The notes under the pieces: generated by a model
Told to the model about the DNA's origin: nothing
Databases searched by the model: none
Seen by the model: only the letters and a program-made list of their open reading frames with translations
In this document: positions 1 through 7,564 of the stretch, piece by piece
How positions within the stretch are numbered: the first letter of the stretch is position 1
Layout: each line of letters begins with the position of its first letter
Program-made: the position numbers and the translations under genes
Assembly (NCBI RefSeq): GCF_002224265.1
Contig: NZ_CP012881.1
Coordinates: 496,001-560,000, forward strand
Source: Vibrio vulnificus NBRC 15645 = ATCC 27562
GTDB lineage: Bacteria; Pseudomonadota; Gammaproteobacteria; Enterobacterales; Vibrionaceae
DNA length: 64,000 nucleotides
Direction: 5' to 3'

Positions 1-590
1 ATTTTCGGTTGGCGGCAAACTCCGTCTACAACCGCTTGCTTTAAGCCATACTGGTAATCGCAGACTAGCATCCCTTCAGGGTCAGAATATTCTGCCATCA
101 CAATCGGCAGTCTGTCTGAACGCCAAGGAGTGCCTGACAATGCCAGCGTGTATCGTGCAAGCCCTTGTATCTTTGAGACTATCTCTACACCCCAAGAGTT
201 TGATCGACCATCTTCTTCAAACGAACAGTGATGAATTTCATCAAACACAACTAACACTCGATGTTTGCTGATAGTGTTCCAAAAGTTATCGTCAAAAAAA
301 CGGATAGATTGGTAAGTATAAGATCCTCCCAAAGAACCTAACCCTCCGTTGAATGAGCACTCTAATTTCCATGCAAACGTTTTTTGCATCCCTTCTGCTA
401 CAGACAAAGATGGCGAAAAACAGAGCACTAAGTCAATCATACCTTCTTCAAATAAGCGCCTTGCTACCTCGGCAGCCATAACGGTTTTACCTGCACCAGG
501 AGTCGCTTGGCAGAAGAAATGCGGTCGTCTATTGGATGCAAATTTATTGATAGCCAGCTCTGTACAGTCGGCTTGCCATACCCTTAGCAT
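1..590 (-). CDS. SF2 (DEAD/DEAH-type) helicase, 3' end outside the window
   Basis: The minus-strand frame opens with ATG at 590 and is still open at base 1, so about 196 N-terminal residues are visible. They hold a Walker A/motif I ATPGAGKT near residue 30, a motif II FDEIHH near residue 117 and a motif III-like SGTPWR near residue 152, the order of the first RecA-like domain of superfamily 2 helicases or translocases. The start lies 2 bp after the stop of the preceding gene (593-1129), so the two are probably co-transcribed. Position inside a Tn7-like element suggests cargo or an accessory function; a defence or DNA-processing role is inference. The second RecA domain and any nuclease domain are beyond the edge. 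Confidence 0.85.
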   Translation of the reverse strand, partial: MLRVWQADCTELAINKFASNRRPHFFCQATPGAGKTVMAAEVARRLFEEGMIDLVLCFSPSLSVAEGMQKTFAWKLECSFNGGLGSLGGSYTYQSIRFFDDNFWNTISKHRVLVVFDEIHHCSFEEDGRSNSWGVEIVSKIQGLARYTLALSGTPWRSDRLPIVMAEYSDPEGMLVCDYQYGLKQAVVDGVCRQPK

Positions 591-592
591 TG

Positions 593-1129
593 TTACACCT
601 TACCTTGTGCGACTTTCATCCAATTGGTTAGTGCATTGATTTTGCCCAATAGCTTTGCTGATCGTTCTCGCGCTGCGCTAAATAGAGGTTGCATCTTTTG
701 TCTGCTATGGGGGAAGCGCGTCAACAAAGACTGATATTCCTCTATCTCCCCAAGAGTAATCGCAAGCTCTCCTTCATATTGTTTTTTCTCCTGCTCCAAT
801 GCAGTTAGAGAGGTATCAGCAATTTGAATCGCTATTGGATCAACGTTAACTTTACTCTTTCTAGCCACTCGGGGCTCGACTGTGAGTGCTTTGAACTCGC
901 TAGTTTGATGGTAACGTTTCGCTCTGTGAGTCCCAACAACAGAAAGCCAACCTTTCTCCTCGAATGATAGAAGTTGCTTATAAATGTACTTTCGAGCGTC
1001 ATCCTTACTCGGGAAGGTCACATCACTGTTTAGTAGAGTATCCCTAGCATCTATGACTGAAAAGCCATCCATTCCTTTTTCAATCAATAGGTTAAACATG
1101 TGAGGGTTAATTCTGATCACTTTATTCAT
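593..1129 (-). CDS. unrecognised winged-helix-like / coiled-coil protein (178 aa)
   Basis: I do not recognise this protein. Residues about 10-80 read like a winged-helix domain: alternating helices, a KYIYKQLLSFEEKGWL recognition-like helix, then a short beta wing. Residues about 95-175 are charged and heptad-like (ALEQEKKQYEGEL) and probably form a coiled coil. It could be a DNA-binding adaptor for the helicase encoded 2 bp downstream. It is divergent from the Xre-type gene at 1231, and the two paired palindromes between them probably control both. Function is unknown; the helicase partnership is inferred only from spacing. Confidence 0.7.
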   Translation of the reverse strand: MNKVIRINPHMFNLLIEKGMDGFSVIDARDTLLNSDVTFPSKDDARKYIYKQLLSFEEKGWLSVVGTHRAKRYHQTSEFKALTVEPRVARKSKVNVDPIAIQIADTSLTALEQEKKQYEGELAITLGEIEEYQSLLTRFPHSRQKMQPLFSAARERSAKLLGKINALTNWMKVAQGKV

Positions 1130-1151
1130 ATCACTAGTACAAACAGCTAAA

Positions 1152-1202
1152 ACTTAGGATTGCTAAGTATACAAAAATCAGTAAAACTTAGACAATCTAA
1201 GT
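1152..1202. promoter_or_regulatory. two matching Xre-type operators in the divergent control region
   Basis: Two copies of ACTTAG-N5-CTAAGT lie at 1152-1168 and 1186-1202. Both half-sites are perfect in each copy while the 5-bp centres differ (GATTG and ACAAT). Centres are 34 bp apart, close to three helical turns, so bound dimers would face the same side. The sites sit between the start at 1129 (minus) and the GTG at 1231 (plus), as expected for an autoregulated phage-like repressor. That the 1231-1539 product is the binder is inference. Confidence 0.75.
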
Positions 1203-1230
1203 TACCTAGAGGTTGAAAAGAAATGTGTAA

Positions 1231-1539
1231 GTGCAAAAAAACAACCCAATCCCAGAAAGGCTCAAAGCTGCGCGTAAAAAAGCCAAAATCACCCAAAAAG
1301 ATTTAGGGGTGAAAATAGGCATGGAACCCAGCTCGGCGAGTGGGCGGATGAACCACTATGAGAAAGGTAGACATGTACCCGATCTTGGCACGCTCGAACG
1401 AATGGCTGAAGAGTTAAACGTACCACTAAACTACTTTTTCTGTAGAAACGAGTTAAGTGCTGAACTGGCTTGCGTGATTGACAAAATGAGTGACGAAGAG
1501 AAAGCAGCGCTGTTGGATAATCTAAGCCGTGAAAAGTAG
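1231..1539 (+). CDS. Xre-family helix-turn-helix repressor (102 aa)
   Basis: Residues about 8-70 form a Cro/CI-type HTH (PERLKAARKKAKITQKDLG, then an SSASGRMNHYEKGRHVPD stretch and a LERMAEELNVPLNYFF tail), followed by a short acidic C-terminal helix. The start is GTG at 1231; an ATG at 1223 is in another frame. Two identical-armed palindromes precede the gene and are its likely operators. It ends 3 bp from the convergent tnsC gene. Xre regulators are known accessory genes in type I-F3 CRISPR-associated Tn7-like elements, where they control the atypical guide and Cas genes. The same role here is possible but cannot be shown. Confidence 0.85.
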   Translation: MQKNNPIPERLKAARKKAKITQKDLGVKIGMEPSSASGRMNHYEKGRHVPDLGTLERMAEELNVPLNYFFCRNELSAELACVIDKMSDEEKAALLDNLSREK

Positions 1540-1542
1540 TCT

Positions 1543-2640
1543 CTAAACTTTAAGCCCATTTTTGCTCAATAGCATGCTCAACGGAATGGCGTCTGTAAAA
1601 CGAGGGGCTACTATTTTATCTTCAGTGGTAATTGCATTTAAGTGGTAAGCAGAACCAGAGTCAATTTGATGAAGACTAAGCTGCTCTAAAGGACGATCAA
1701 ACGGGTTATCTAGGTAGGGGAACTTAAATGCAAAAGTGCGTGACAATATTGCTCTGTCTATCGTATCCGCATCGTCTTTGAAGCTCGTAAGCAACGCGTC
1801 TTTCAAGAAGTGTTTTAACGCTCGGCATTCTCCTCGGCACATTGCAAACAGGGGATATAGCAGTTCATTCTTTGTAAGTACTGGTGGCTCATCAAAGCCC
1901 ATCCTTGAACTCAGACCCGCGACAAATCTGGCAAAATGTTTTTTTTGTTCTAAGTCAAACCCATAAGATACCGTTCTATTCGAATGACTCTTCGCTTTCA
2001 ACAATTTGAAATAATCTATCTTTCTCCTCCAGCTTAGCCGCGAGTTCCACTGTGGTTCTGTCGCTATCACATCAGCATAAGGCATACCCACTAGCACAAA
2101 CGAGACTCTTGCTTCTTCACTTATATATTTGAATGTGTTGGCAATAACTTGTCTCTGTTCTGCGGTTGAAAACTCAACCAGCTCTTGAATTTCATTAACA
2201 ATAATCAGCTCAACAGATTTACGTTTAAGTTGCTTTACAACCGCTTCGCCAAGCGCAATTTCATTACGGCGCCGAATACCTCTTCCTCCGGATTTACAAT
2301 CTAAATCAACCAAAAATTGGGTCAGCGTATTCTGTTCATTGATACGACTTGGCACTCTAGTGCTTAATACTGGCTGCTTTCCCCAAGTTGAACCCGATTG
2401 AAAGCGTGACAAGTAGTTGTTGATCAAAGCTGTCTTTCCACTTCCAGCCTCACCAGTTAACAAGAAAGACTCTGGTTCACCACCTAAAGAGTGATTGAAA
2501 CGAAGTTGATCAAAGATAGAGTAGATTTCAGTTATCGCGGGATACTCGATAAAGCTGGTTTCAAAGGACTTTAGCTGCTCAAGCTGCTTTGGCGTTAAAT
2601 TCAAATTAGTACCCTTCAATATCTTCAAAATCATCGTCAT
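1543..2640 (-). CDS. tnsC: TnsC, AAA+ transposition regulator
   Basis: This AAA+ ATPase links target recognition to the TnsA/TnsB transposase. Walker A is GEAGSGKT (residues 63-70) and the Walker B-like strand is ELIIVNEIQEL, with Asn149 where Asp is usual. A RQVIANTFKYISEEA helix and VLVGMPYAD sensor-1 strand follow. At 365 residues it is far shorter than Tn7 TnsC (about 555) and nearer the roughly 330-residue TnsC of Tn6677-like I-F3 elements. The ATG at 2640 overlaps tnsB by 35 bp; a TTG at 2604, just past the tnsB stop and behind a GAAGG, is an alternative start that would give a protein beginning near LNLTPKQ. It is the third gene of the tnsABC operon. No TniQ/TnsD gene follows it directly. 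Confidence 0.92.
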   Translation of the reverse strand: MTMILKILKGTNLNLTPKQLEQLKSFETSFIEYPAITEIYSIFDQLRFNHSLGGEPESFLLTGEAGSGKTALINNYLSRFQSGSTWGKQPVLSTRVPSRINEQNTLTQFLVDLDCKSGGRGIRRRNEIALGEAVVKQLKRKSVELIIVNEIQELVEFSTAEQRQVIANTFKYISEEARVSFVLVGMPYADVIATEPQWNSRLSWRRKIDYFKLLKAKSHSNRTVSYGFDLEQKKHFARFVAGLSSRMGFDEPPVLTKNELLYPLFAMCRGECRALKHFLKDALLTSFKDDADTIDRAILSRTFAFKFPYLDNPFDRPLEQLSLHQIDSGSAYHLNAITTEDKIVAPRFTDAIPLSMLLSKNGLKV

Positions 2641-4471
2641 CTAAGTACTCCGAGGCATCGGAAACAACCTCAGATTTGTGCCTAACAGGAATCACGTTGA
2701 TTGAGCTTGGTCCCTCAGATCCGACATCATTAAACTTTGCTAGTTTCGACGTGTTGCCTGTTTTAGGAAGGTTGGACTTGCTACTTTTAACACGGCGGAA
2801 TCTATCGGTTTCTTCCTGGATACGTTTTTTCATATATAGAAATGTATCCGCAAGAGCCTCATCATCAGCAAGATCCTTGGTGTTCAGTCTGCGTACTTTT
2901 TGTATGCGCTGGTGTTCAAAAAGTGAAAGGCCGTTTGTATATCCGCTGTTGTCTACCGCTGGAACTTTTATGTACTTCTTTTCTGATTCTAGATAAACAT
3001 GGATGTAGCTGATATCAGAAGGATCTGTTTTGGTTTTAACAAAGAGCTTTTTGCCATCATTAGGTGTGCAATATTTCCGGTATTCAATAAGCTCGGCGGA
3101 CTGATAGCGTAAATTATGCAGCCTGATCCCGGCCACTCCAATCGTCCTGTGTCTAAGCAATCCTAACTCTACTCTAAGTTGCTCCTTCTCAGCACCATCA
3201 TAGTAAGAAGGCGTCCATTTCGATTGGTGCCACTTGTGGTATGGGATCTCACGCTCTCTAGAATCTGGTGCCATGTGGTAATAGTCGACAATCCATTTAT
3301 GGAGTAATTCAAGAAATACCGATACCCTGACCACGGCATCCTTCTTTGGATTGTAATCTTGTAGTTGAGTAGGATTGGTGAAGGTTTTTCCAGGCAGAGC
3401 GTTAACTAACCCTTTATTCATTTGATCGAACAGCTTTTCGATCCCTGACTTTCGCCAAGGCTTCGCGGCTTGACTATATTGAATATCGGACACCAAAGGC
3501 CGTAACGAATCTTCCAAGCTTTGACTCCAAAACTCGGCACCGTTATCGACGACCAAGCAATCAATCTTACCGTGGCAAGGCCACTCATTCTCAATCGATG
3601 GATACTTTGCTTTAAGCCAGCTTTTATCCAAAAGTGAATTCAACAGAGCCTTTCTAACAGAGTCAAAGCTTGGCTCTCTAAAGTTGATACTGCAACCAAC
3701 AATGCACTTACTGAAACGGTCATAAAGCATCGTCAAATAAGGGCGGCCTAAAGGAATATCTAGCTCATCGTCAATCAAAATCACTGGAACTGGGGTGTGG
3801 TCTATTTCAACGAACTCCATAGGTTTAGTTGCAGCGACCTGCTGACCAACCGAGCGATACTCCCGATCTGCATATCGCTTACCAAATCTCGCAATCGCCA
3901 CTTCATAAGGGGGTAACTCATTTATTCGATTGTAAAAAGAACGTTCGGCAATTGGCTTGATTTTTCCTTCAACAATCCCTCGATTCATTTGAATCACTCG
4001 ACTCTTATAATATCGGTATGCTTCTGCAACGCTAAGTCGTTCACGTGTCAGGTATACGTTCTGAATTGCCTCATCAATCAAGGATTGCGAATCCATTTCT
4101 TTCTGGCGATTGCCCTTAAACGTATGCTTCGGAATAAGTGCCCATGGTTCTCTACCTGCTTCAGAGTAGGATTTTTTCCAAGTTGCTACAGTCCGCCAAC
4201 TAGGGGGAGTCAGCTGTAATTCTGACTCAACGAGACTTAAGATGGGGTTCAAGTTTTTCTCAGTCCACCCACCTTTCAAGCGCTTCTCCACAAAGGTAAT
4301 CACTTTTATGCGGCGAAGAACCTCTTCCTGAATTTTTGCTGGCAAACTATCTATGGTCGATGATATTTCAACGGGTTCTAGAATTAGTTCTTTTGGGAGC
4401 AACTGTGATTCTTCTTCTGACGCTTCAAACTCATCAAAGAACCCAAATATGTTATCAGAGTCAGGTGGCAT
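2606..4471 (-). CDS. tnsB: TnsB, DDE transposase of the Tn7-like element
   Basis: This retroviral-integrase-fold transposase would bind the element ends and join 3' ends to target DNA. Starting at ATG 4471 (2 bp after the tnsA stop) gives 621 residues; a TTG at 4483 overlapping tnsA is less likely. The catalytic triad is readable: Asp224 in EIDHTP, Asp309 in VVDNGAEF and Glu345 in SGIEKLFDQMN, with 35 residues between the last two. N-terminal HTH regions precede the catalytic core, and a basic, low-complexity C-terminal tail, used in the family to contact TnsC, follows. The frame is intact and likely functional. It sits between tnsA and tnsC in one operon. Confidence 0.93.
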   Translation of the reverse strand: MPPDSDNIFGFFDEFEASEEESQLLPKELILEPVEISSTIDSLPAKIQEEVLRRIKVITFVEKRLKGGWTEKNLNPILSLVESELQLTPPSWRTVATWKKSYSEAGREPWALIPKHTFKGNRQKEMDSQSLIDEAIQNVYLTRERLSVAEAYRYYKSRVIQMNRGIVEGKIKPIAERSFYNRINELPPYEVAIARFGKRYADREYRSVGQQVAATKPMEFVEIDHTPVPVILIDDELDIPLGRPYLTMLYDRFSKCIVGCSINFREPSFDSVRKALLNSLLDKSWLKAKYPSIENEWPCHGKIDCLVVDNGAEFWSQSLEDSLRPLVSDIQYSQAAKPWRKSGIEKLFDQMNKGLVNALPGKTFTNPTQLQDYNPKKDAVVRVSVFLELLHKWIVDYYHMAPDSREREIPYHKWHQSKWTPSYYDGAEKEQLRVELGLLRHRTIGVAGIRLHNLRYQSAELIEYRKYCTPNDGKKLFVKTKTDPSDISYIHVYLESEKKYIKVPAVDNSGYTNGLSLFEHQRIQKVRRLNTKDLADDEALADTFLYMKKRIQEETDRFRRVKSSKSNLPKTGNTSKLAKFNDVGSEGPSSINVIPVRHKSEVVSDASEYLDDDDFEDIEGY

Positions 4472-4473
4472 AG

Positions 4474-5097
4474 TTAGCACCAAACGCAGGTTTCTAGACC
4501 AAAGCCAATCGTGTTGAGGTCTGTTTTAACGTGCCCCGAAGAGATCCAAGGTAGAGTAGAGATAAGTGTGTCTTGCTCTGATAGACCAAAATACAAAGAC
4601 ACCTCTTGCAACTTGACCATTTGCTTGCGTTGAATAAAAGCCAAAACTCGCTTTTGAAACTCGGTCACTGTGCGCAATCCAGAGTAGCGGTGTAACAACT
4701 TAAAGTTATCTAGCGTTGGTCCCATCCTAATTTGCTTTTCAGTAACGAGAACTAACCGTCTGTTGAACTCACTCAACGCTACTCTCTGCTTCTCTTCAAA
4801 GCGCTCCCTAAAATCAGGTTTAAGAATCTGGCTAGAGTGTTTGACCTCGAAGAATGTTGATTGCTCATTATGATCTATTGCTAAAAAGTCTGGAGTATAT
4901 CGGCACTTGCGATTATTGAACTGATAGTGGAAGCCAAAAGGTTGAGAGGTAAAACTTTTGATGTTTGGGTTGTATTCGAGGTGAAAACAGAAATCGAATT
5001 CCAGAATAGAGAGAGTGCGAACAACAGCATCGTTCTTCAAGCTCATGAACTTACAGATGTTGTGTACGTGAGATGATTTCTTAGTTTGGTCAAACAT
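4474..5097 (-). CDS. tnsA: TnsA, endonuclease subunit of the Tn7-like transposase
   Basis: TnsA cuts the 5' ends of the element, allowing cut-and-paste rather than cointegrate transposition. Numbered from a TTG at 5103, the restriction-endonuclease-like core shows Glu35 (SILEFDFC), Asp72 (YTPDF) and Glu86-x-Lys88 (FEVKHS). A helical C-terminal domain (about 130-205) matches the winged-helix part that contacts TnsC. ATG at 5097 is the preferred start (207 aa), shorter than Tn7 TnsA (273) and similar to I-F3 element TnsA. It is the first gene of tnsABC, and only about 30 bp separate it from the candidate element end, so promoter and TnsB sites must be compact or overlap the coding start. Confidence 0.92.
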   Translation of the reverse strand: MFDQTKKSSHVHNICKFMSLKNDAVVRTLSILEFDFCFHLEYNPNIKSFTSQPFGFHYQFNNRKCRYTPDFLAIDHNEQSTFFEVKHSSQILKPDFRERFEEKQRVALSEFNRRLVLVTEKQIRMGPTLDNFKLLHRYSGLRTVTEFQKRVLAFIQRKQMVKLQEVSLYFGLSEQDTLISTLPWISSGHVKTDLNTIGFGLETCVWC

Positions 5098-5110
5098 AGC
5101 CAAGTCACTT

Positions 5111-5130
5111 TTGTTGTAAACCTACAACAA
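5111..5130. repeat. candidate terminal sequence of the Tn7-like element
   Basis: TTGTTGTA-AACC-TACAACAA is a perfect 8-bp inverted repeat. Read inward from 5129 it begins TGTTGTAGG and continues ACAACAAAAGTGA, which resembles the terminal TGTTG followed by an ACAACC-type TnsB repeat of Tn6677-like ends. The terminal ACA at 5127-5129 would be followed by a poly-A 5-bp target duplication (5130-5134). The other copy is outside the window, so this is a proposal. Confidence 0.4.
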
Positions 5131-5164
5131 AAAAATAGACTATGAAAACTTATGGTGCAAATAT

Positions 5165-5206
5165 GAAGAAAGCCTGCAATTTATGCGAACATATATTGCA
5201 GGCTTC
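5165..5206 (-). terminator. rho-independent terminator of ffs
   Basis: On the minus strand a 10-bp perfect stem (AGCCTGCAAT / ATTGCAGGCT, 5195-5204 with 5171-5180) closes a 14-nt loop and is followed by TTCTTCAT. It lies 8 nt past the mature 4.5S RNA 3' end and is left intact by the transposon. Confidence 0.8.
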
Positions 5207-5211
5207 ATAAT

Positions 5212-5317
5212 GGGTGGGACCCCAGCCACATCCCGGCACACAAGTCATTCGCTGCGGCTGCTTCCTTCCGGACCTGACCGAGTTCACGAACTATTGTTGC
5301 GAGAGGACCAGAGCCCC
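5212..5317 (-). ncRNA. ffs: 4.5S RNA of the signal recognition particle
   Basis: The minus strand reads GGGGCTCTGGTCC at the 5' end and ends GGGTCCCACCC. It contains the invariant GGTCAGGTCCGGAAGGAAG core with the GGAA tetraloop and asymmetric loop that bind Ffh, followed by CAGCCGCAG. The ends pair as in E. coli 4.5S RNA, and the length (about 106 nt) fits. It acts with Ffh to bring inner-membrane proteins to FtsY and SecYEG. The adjoining Tn7-like element suggests that this gene's 3' region served as the attachment site. Confidence 0.95.
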
Positions 5318-5466
5318 ATAGATTCGTTTATCAAGCATTTCGCTCAATGTGGGCACGATTATTAAGCATCCCCCCCAAGATTGCAACCCCAATTCGGCAA
5401 TAATCCATGATGAGGCGAGTGACTGCTTAACTCTTGTGCAAAACACCACTTTTCAAATGGGAGAGG

Positions 5467-7440
5467 TTAAGAATAACCCATCTCACGTTGTTCATTCTTG
5501 CTCTGGTACATGTCGACATCAGCCAGATGCAGCGCTTTTTGCAAGCTCATGGCCCGCTCCCGTCTCGCGGACAAGCCAATCGAAGAACTGATGATCAATG
5601 GTTTTCCGGCAATATGCTGCTCAAGTCGAATTCGGCTAAAGCGTTCAAACGCTTCTTCAACCTCTTGCTGAGACGCTTTGCCAATTAAAATAAACTCATC
5701 GCCACCCACGCGGAAACCTTTGCCACGCCAATGGCTTTTGATTTCTTGGGCGATGGCCTTGAGCACCATGTCGCCACAGTGATGACCATATGTGTCGTTA
5801 ATCGGCTTAAAATTGTTAACGTCGATATACAAAATCGCAAGATCACCTGCGATGCCATTACCGTATTTTCTCTGTAGTTGGCGTCGATTGCCTAACCCAG
5901 TTAAATTATCTGTATTCGATAAACGATGCAGATAATATGAGAGTGCAAACGCGAGCAATAACATCGCCGCAAATAGCGTTTGTGTTTTTGCAGCAAACTT
6001 TTGCTCCATGTCTAACGAGCTTCGCCAGTCAGGACGAACATCGTAACGTTCGATAATGCTATTGAGATCGAGCATTTCTATCGCCCGACTAAAATACGGA
6101 GCCAGCACTCTGCCTTTTTCCGTGTTAGCCAAACCGATAGAAATTTTCGACGCATCAAATACGCCAATCGCGTCATCTTGCTCAATAGCCAGCTTCAACT
6201 CATTTCGTAGTAAATAGTTGAGTGTTGCCGTGTCCATCGTGATGTAATCCACTCGGTTGGCGAGTAAAGCACTGACCATCGCATCGTGATCGGAAAAACG
6301 GCTCAGCTCTTTCAATGGCAACATTTGCGTCAACAACGCATCAAAGTAGTCATCCTCAACCACTCCTACTCTCTCTGCAATTAACTGGGAGACATGAGAA
6401 TAGACATTGGGCTTATACCCCAAACGTTTTACGATAACCGACTGAGGCGCATAGTGTGGGCTTGTGTAATAAGTAAACTGCTCTCTCGCTTTGGTCATAG
6501 CCAACGGAGCCAGTAGATCAAACTCTTGCTGAATGAAGCCTTGTAGCATTTCTCCCCAACGTTCATCTGAACGGCTCACCAGTTGACAGTTAAGAGTGAG
6601 AATATCGCAACTTTGCTGCAGAACTTCGGCAGTAATACCACTCACGTGGCCATCAGGATGGTAAATCACATAAGGGTAAATCGGCTCAAGTTTGATGGTC
6701 AATGGTTCATCTAGATCGAGGGGGGCCTGAGCAATAGCCTGCTGTAGCGCCTGTTTTCGAATGGCAAATTGGTATTGCGTAATTTCTTCACGAAGCCTTT
6801 TTTGCATCTGCTCGCTGTGAATGAACTGAGCAAATTGAGTCAACTCTTCTAAGTGTTGCCCTTTTTGACTGACGATAGAGACGGGTTTTATCGAAATTTC
6901 ATCGTTGAGAAGATGGGCATTGGTCCCTTTAAGCAACATAGGCTTAAGTTGATTGATAGCATCCACAATGCCATCCACTCGACCGTGACTGATCAACACA
7001 TATGCTTCTTCGTGGCCTTGGTACGAAACAAGCTGAATGTCTGGATGATTTACCGCAATCAGCTCCCCATAAATGGTGTCTTGAGGCACACCAATACGTG
7101 TCGCATCGCGCAACGAATTGGTCGTATTAGAATAGAGATAGGTATATTCAATATTGGTTGGGTGTGAATAACTGAATCTTTTTTCACGTTCATGTGTAAA
7201 CGTAATGTTCGCTGCGAAATCTGTTTCACCACGCGCAACTGAATCGAGAATAGCATCAAAACTCGGCATATTCACATAGGTGACATCCAGCGCAAACTGC
7301 TCGGCAATGGCATCAAACAGAACCCGCGTCACCACATCATCCGCTTCCGTTGCCACTGTGATCTCTTTACTCTTTGCCCAACAGTTGAACGATACCCAAA
7401 CGAATACGCAGGAAAGCAGCCAACCAAATTTTTTTATCAT
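5467..7440 (-). CDS. diguanylate cyclase with two periplasmic solute-binding-like domains
   Basis: A signal sequence (about 1-22) is followed by two tandem SBP_bac_3-type domains (about 25-235 and 255-480), one transmembrane helix near 485-505 and a C-terminal GGDEF domain. The active-site motif is intact (RVGGDEF, GGDEF at 579-583) and is preceded by DNLTGLGNRR. No RxxD inhibitory site is present at the usual place before GGDEF. The likely function is making cyclic di-GMP in response to a small periplasmic ligand, perhaps an amino acid. Ligand identity is unknown. It is transcribed toward ffs and stands alone. Confidence 0.9.
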   Translation of the reverse strand: MIKKFGWLLSCVFVWVSFNCWAKSKEITVATEADDVVTRVLFDAIAEQFALDVTYVNMPSFDAILDSVARGETDFAANITFTHEREKRFSYSHPTNIEYTYLYSNTTNSLRDATRIGVPQDTIYGELIAVNHPDIQLVSYQGHEEAYVLISHGRVDGIVDAINQLKPMLLKGTNAHLLNDEISIKPVSIVSQKGQHLEELTQFAQFIHSEQMQKRLREEITQYQFAIRKQALQQAIAQAPLDLDEPLTIKLEPIYPYVIYHPDGHVSGITAEVLQQSCDILTLNCQLVSRSDERWGEMLQGFIQQEFDLLAPLAMTKAREQFTYYTSPHYAPQSVIVKRLGYKPNVYSHVSQLIAERVGVVEDDYFDALLTQMLPLKELSRFSDHDAMVSALLANRVDYITMDTATLNYLLRNELKLAIEQDDAIGVFDASKISIGLANTEKGRVLAPYFSRAIEMLDLNSIIERYDVRPDWRSSLDMEQKFAAKTQTLFAAMLLLAFALSYYLHRLSNTDNLTGLGNRRQLQRKYGNGIAGDLAILYIDVNNFKPINDTYGHHCGDMVLKAIAQEIKSHWRGKGFRVGGDEFILIGKASQQEVEEAFERFSRIRLEQHIAGKPLIISSSIGLSARRERAMSLQKALHLADVDMYQSKNEQREMGYS

Positions 7441-7564
7441 GTCACTGACTTAATCTAGGTTTCACACAAGCGTCAAAATATGAAGCAGAAACCTTATATC
7501 AACTCATTGTCACGTGCATAAATATTTTTATTGATATGCAATACCGGTCACTGTTCTAGGCAAC

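Larger units (their letters stand above)
1..5129. mobile_element. one end of a Tn7-like transposon inserted beside ffs
   Basis: The tnsABC operon, Xre regulator, winged-helix protein and helicase form one block bordered on the right by ffs and ordinary Vibrio genes. SRP-RNA (ffs) is one of the recognised attachment sites of type I-F3 CRISPR-associated Tn7-like elements, along with guaC, yciA and rsmJ. tnsA faces away from ffs and lies closest to it, the same arrangement as tnsA next to attTn7 in Tn7. The other end is outside the window. The right boundary at 5129 is provisional (see 5111-5130). Whether the element is RNA-guided or uses a TnsD/TniQ protein cannot be decided here. Confidence 0.8.

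Noticed and set aside
349..639. Plus-strand open frame of 96 codons
   Set aside because: It is antisense to the helicase, whose motifs are clear on the minus strand.
5185..5195. Alternative transposon end at the ACA inside GCGAACATATA (5189-5191)
   Set aside because: It would split the intact ffs terminator stem.
5183..5365. Small plus-strand open frame
   Set aside because: It lies over ffs and its terminator.
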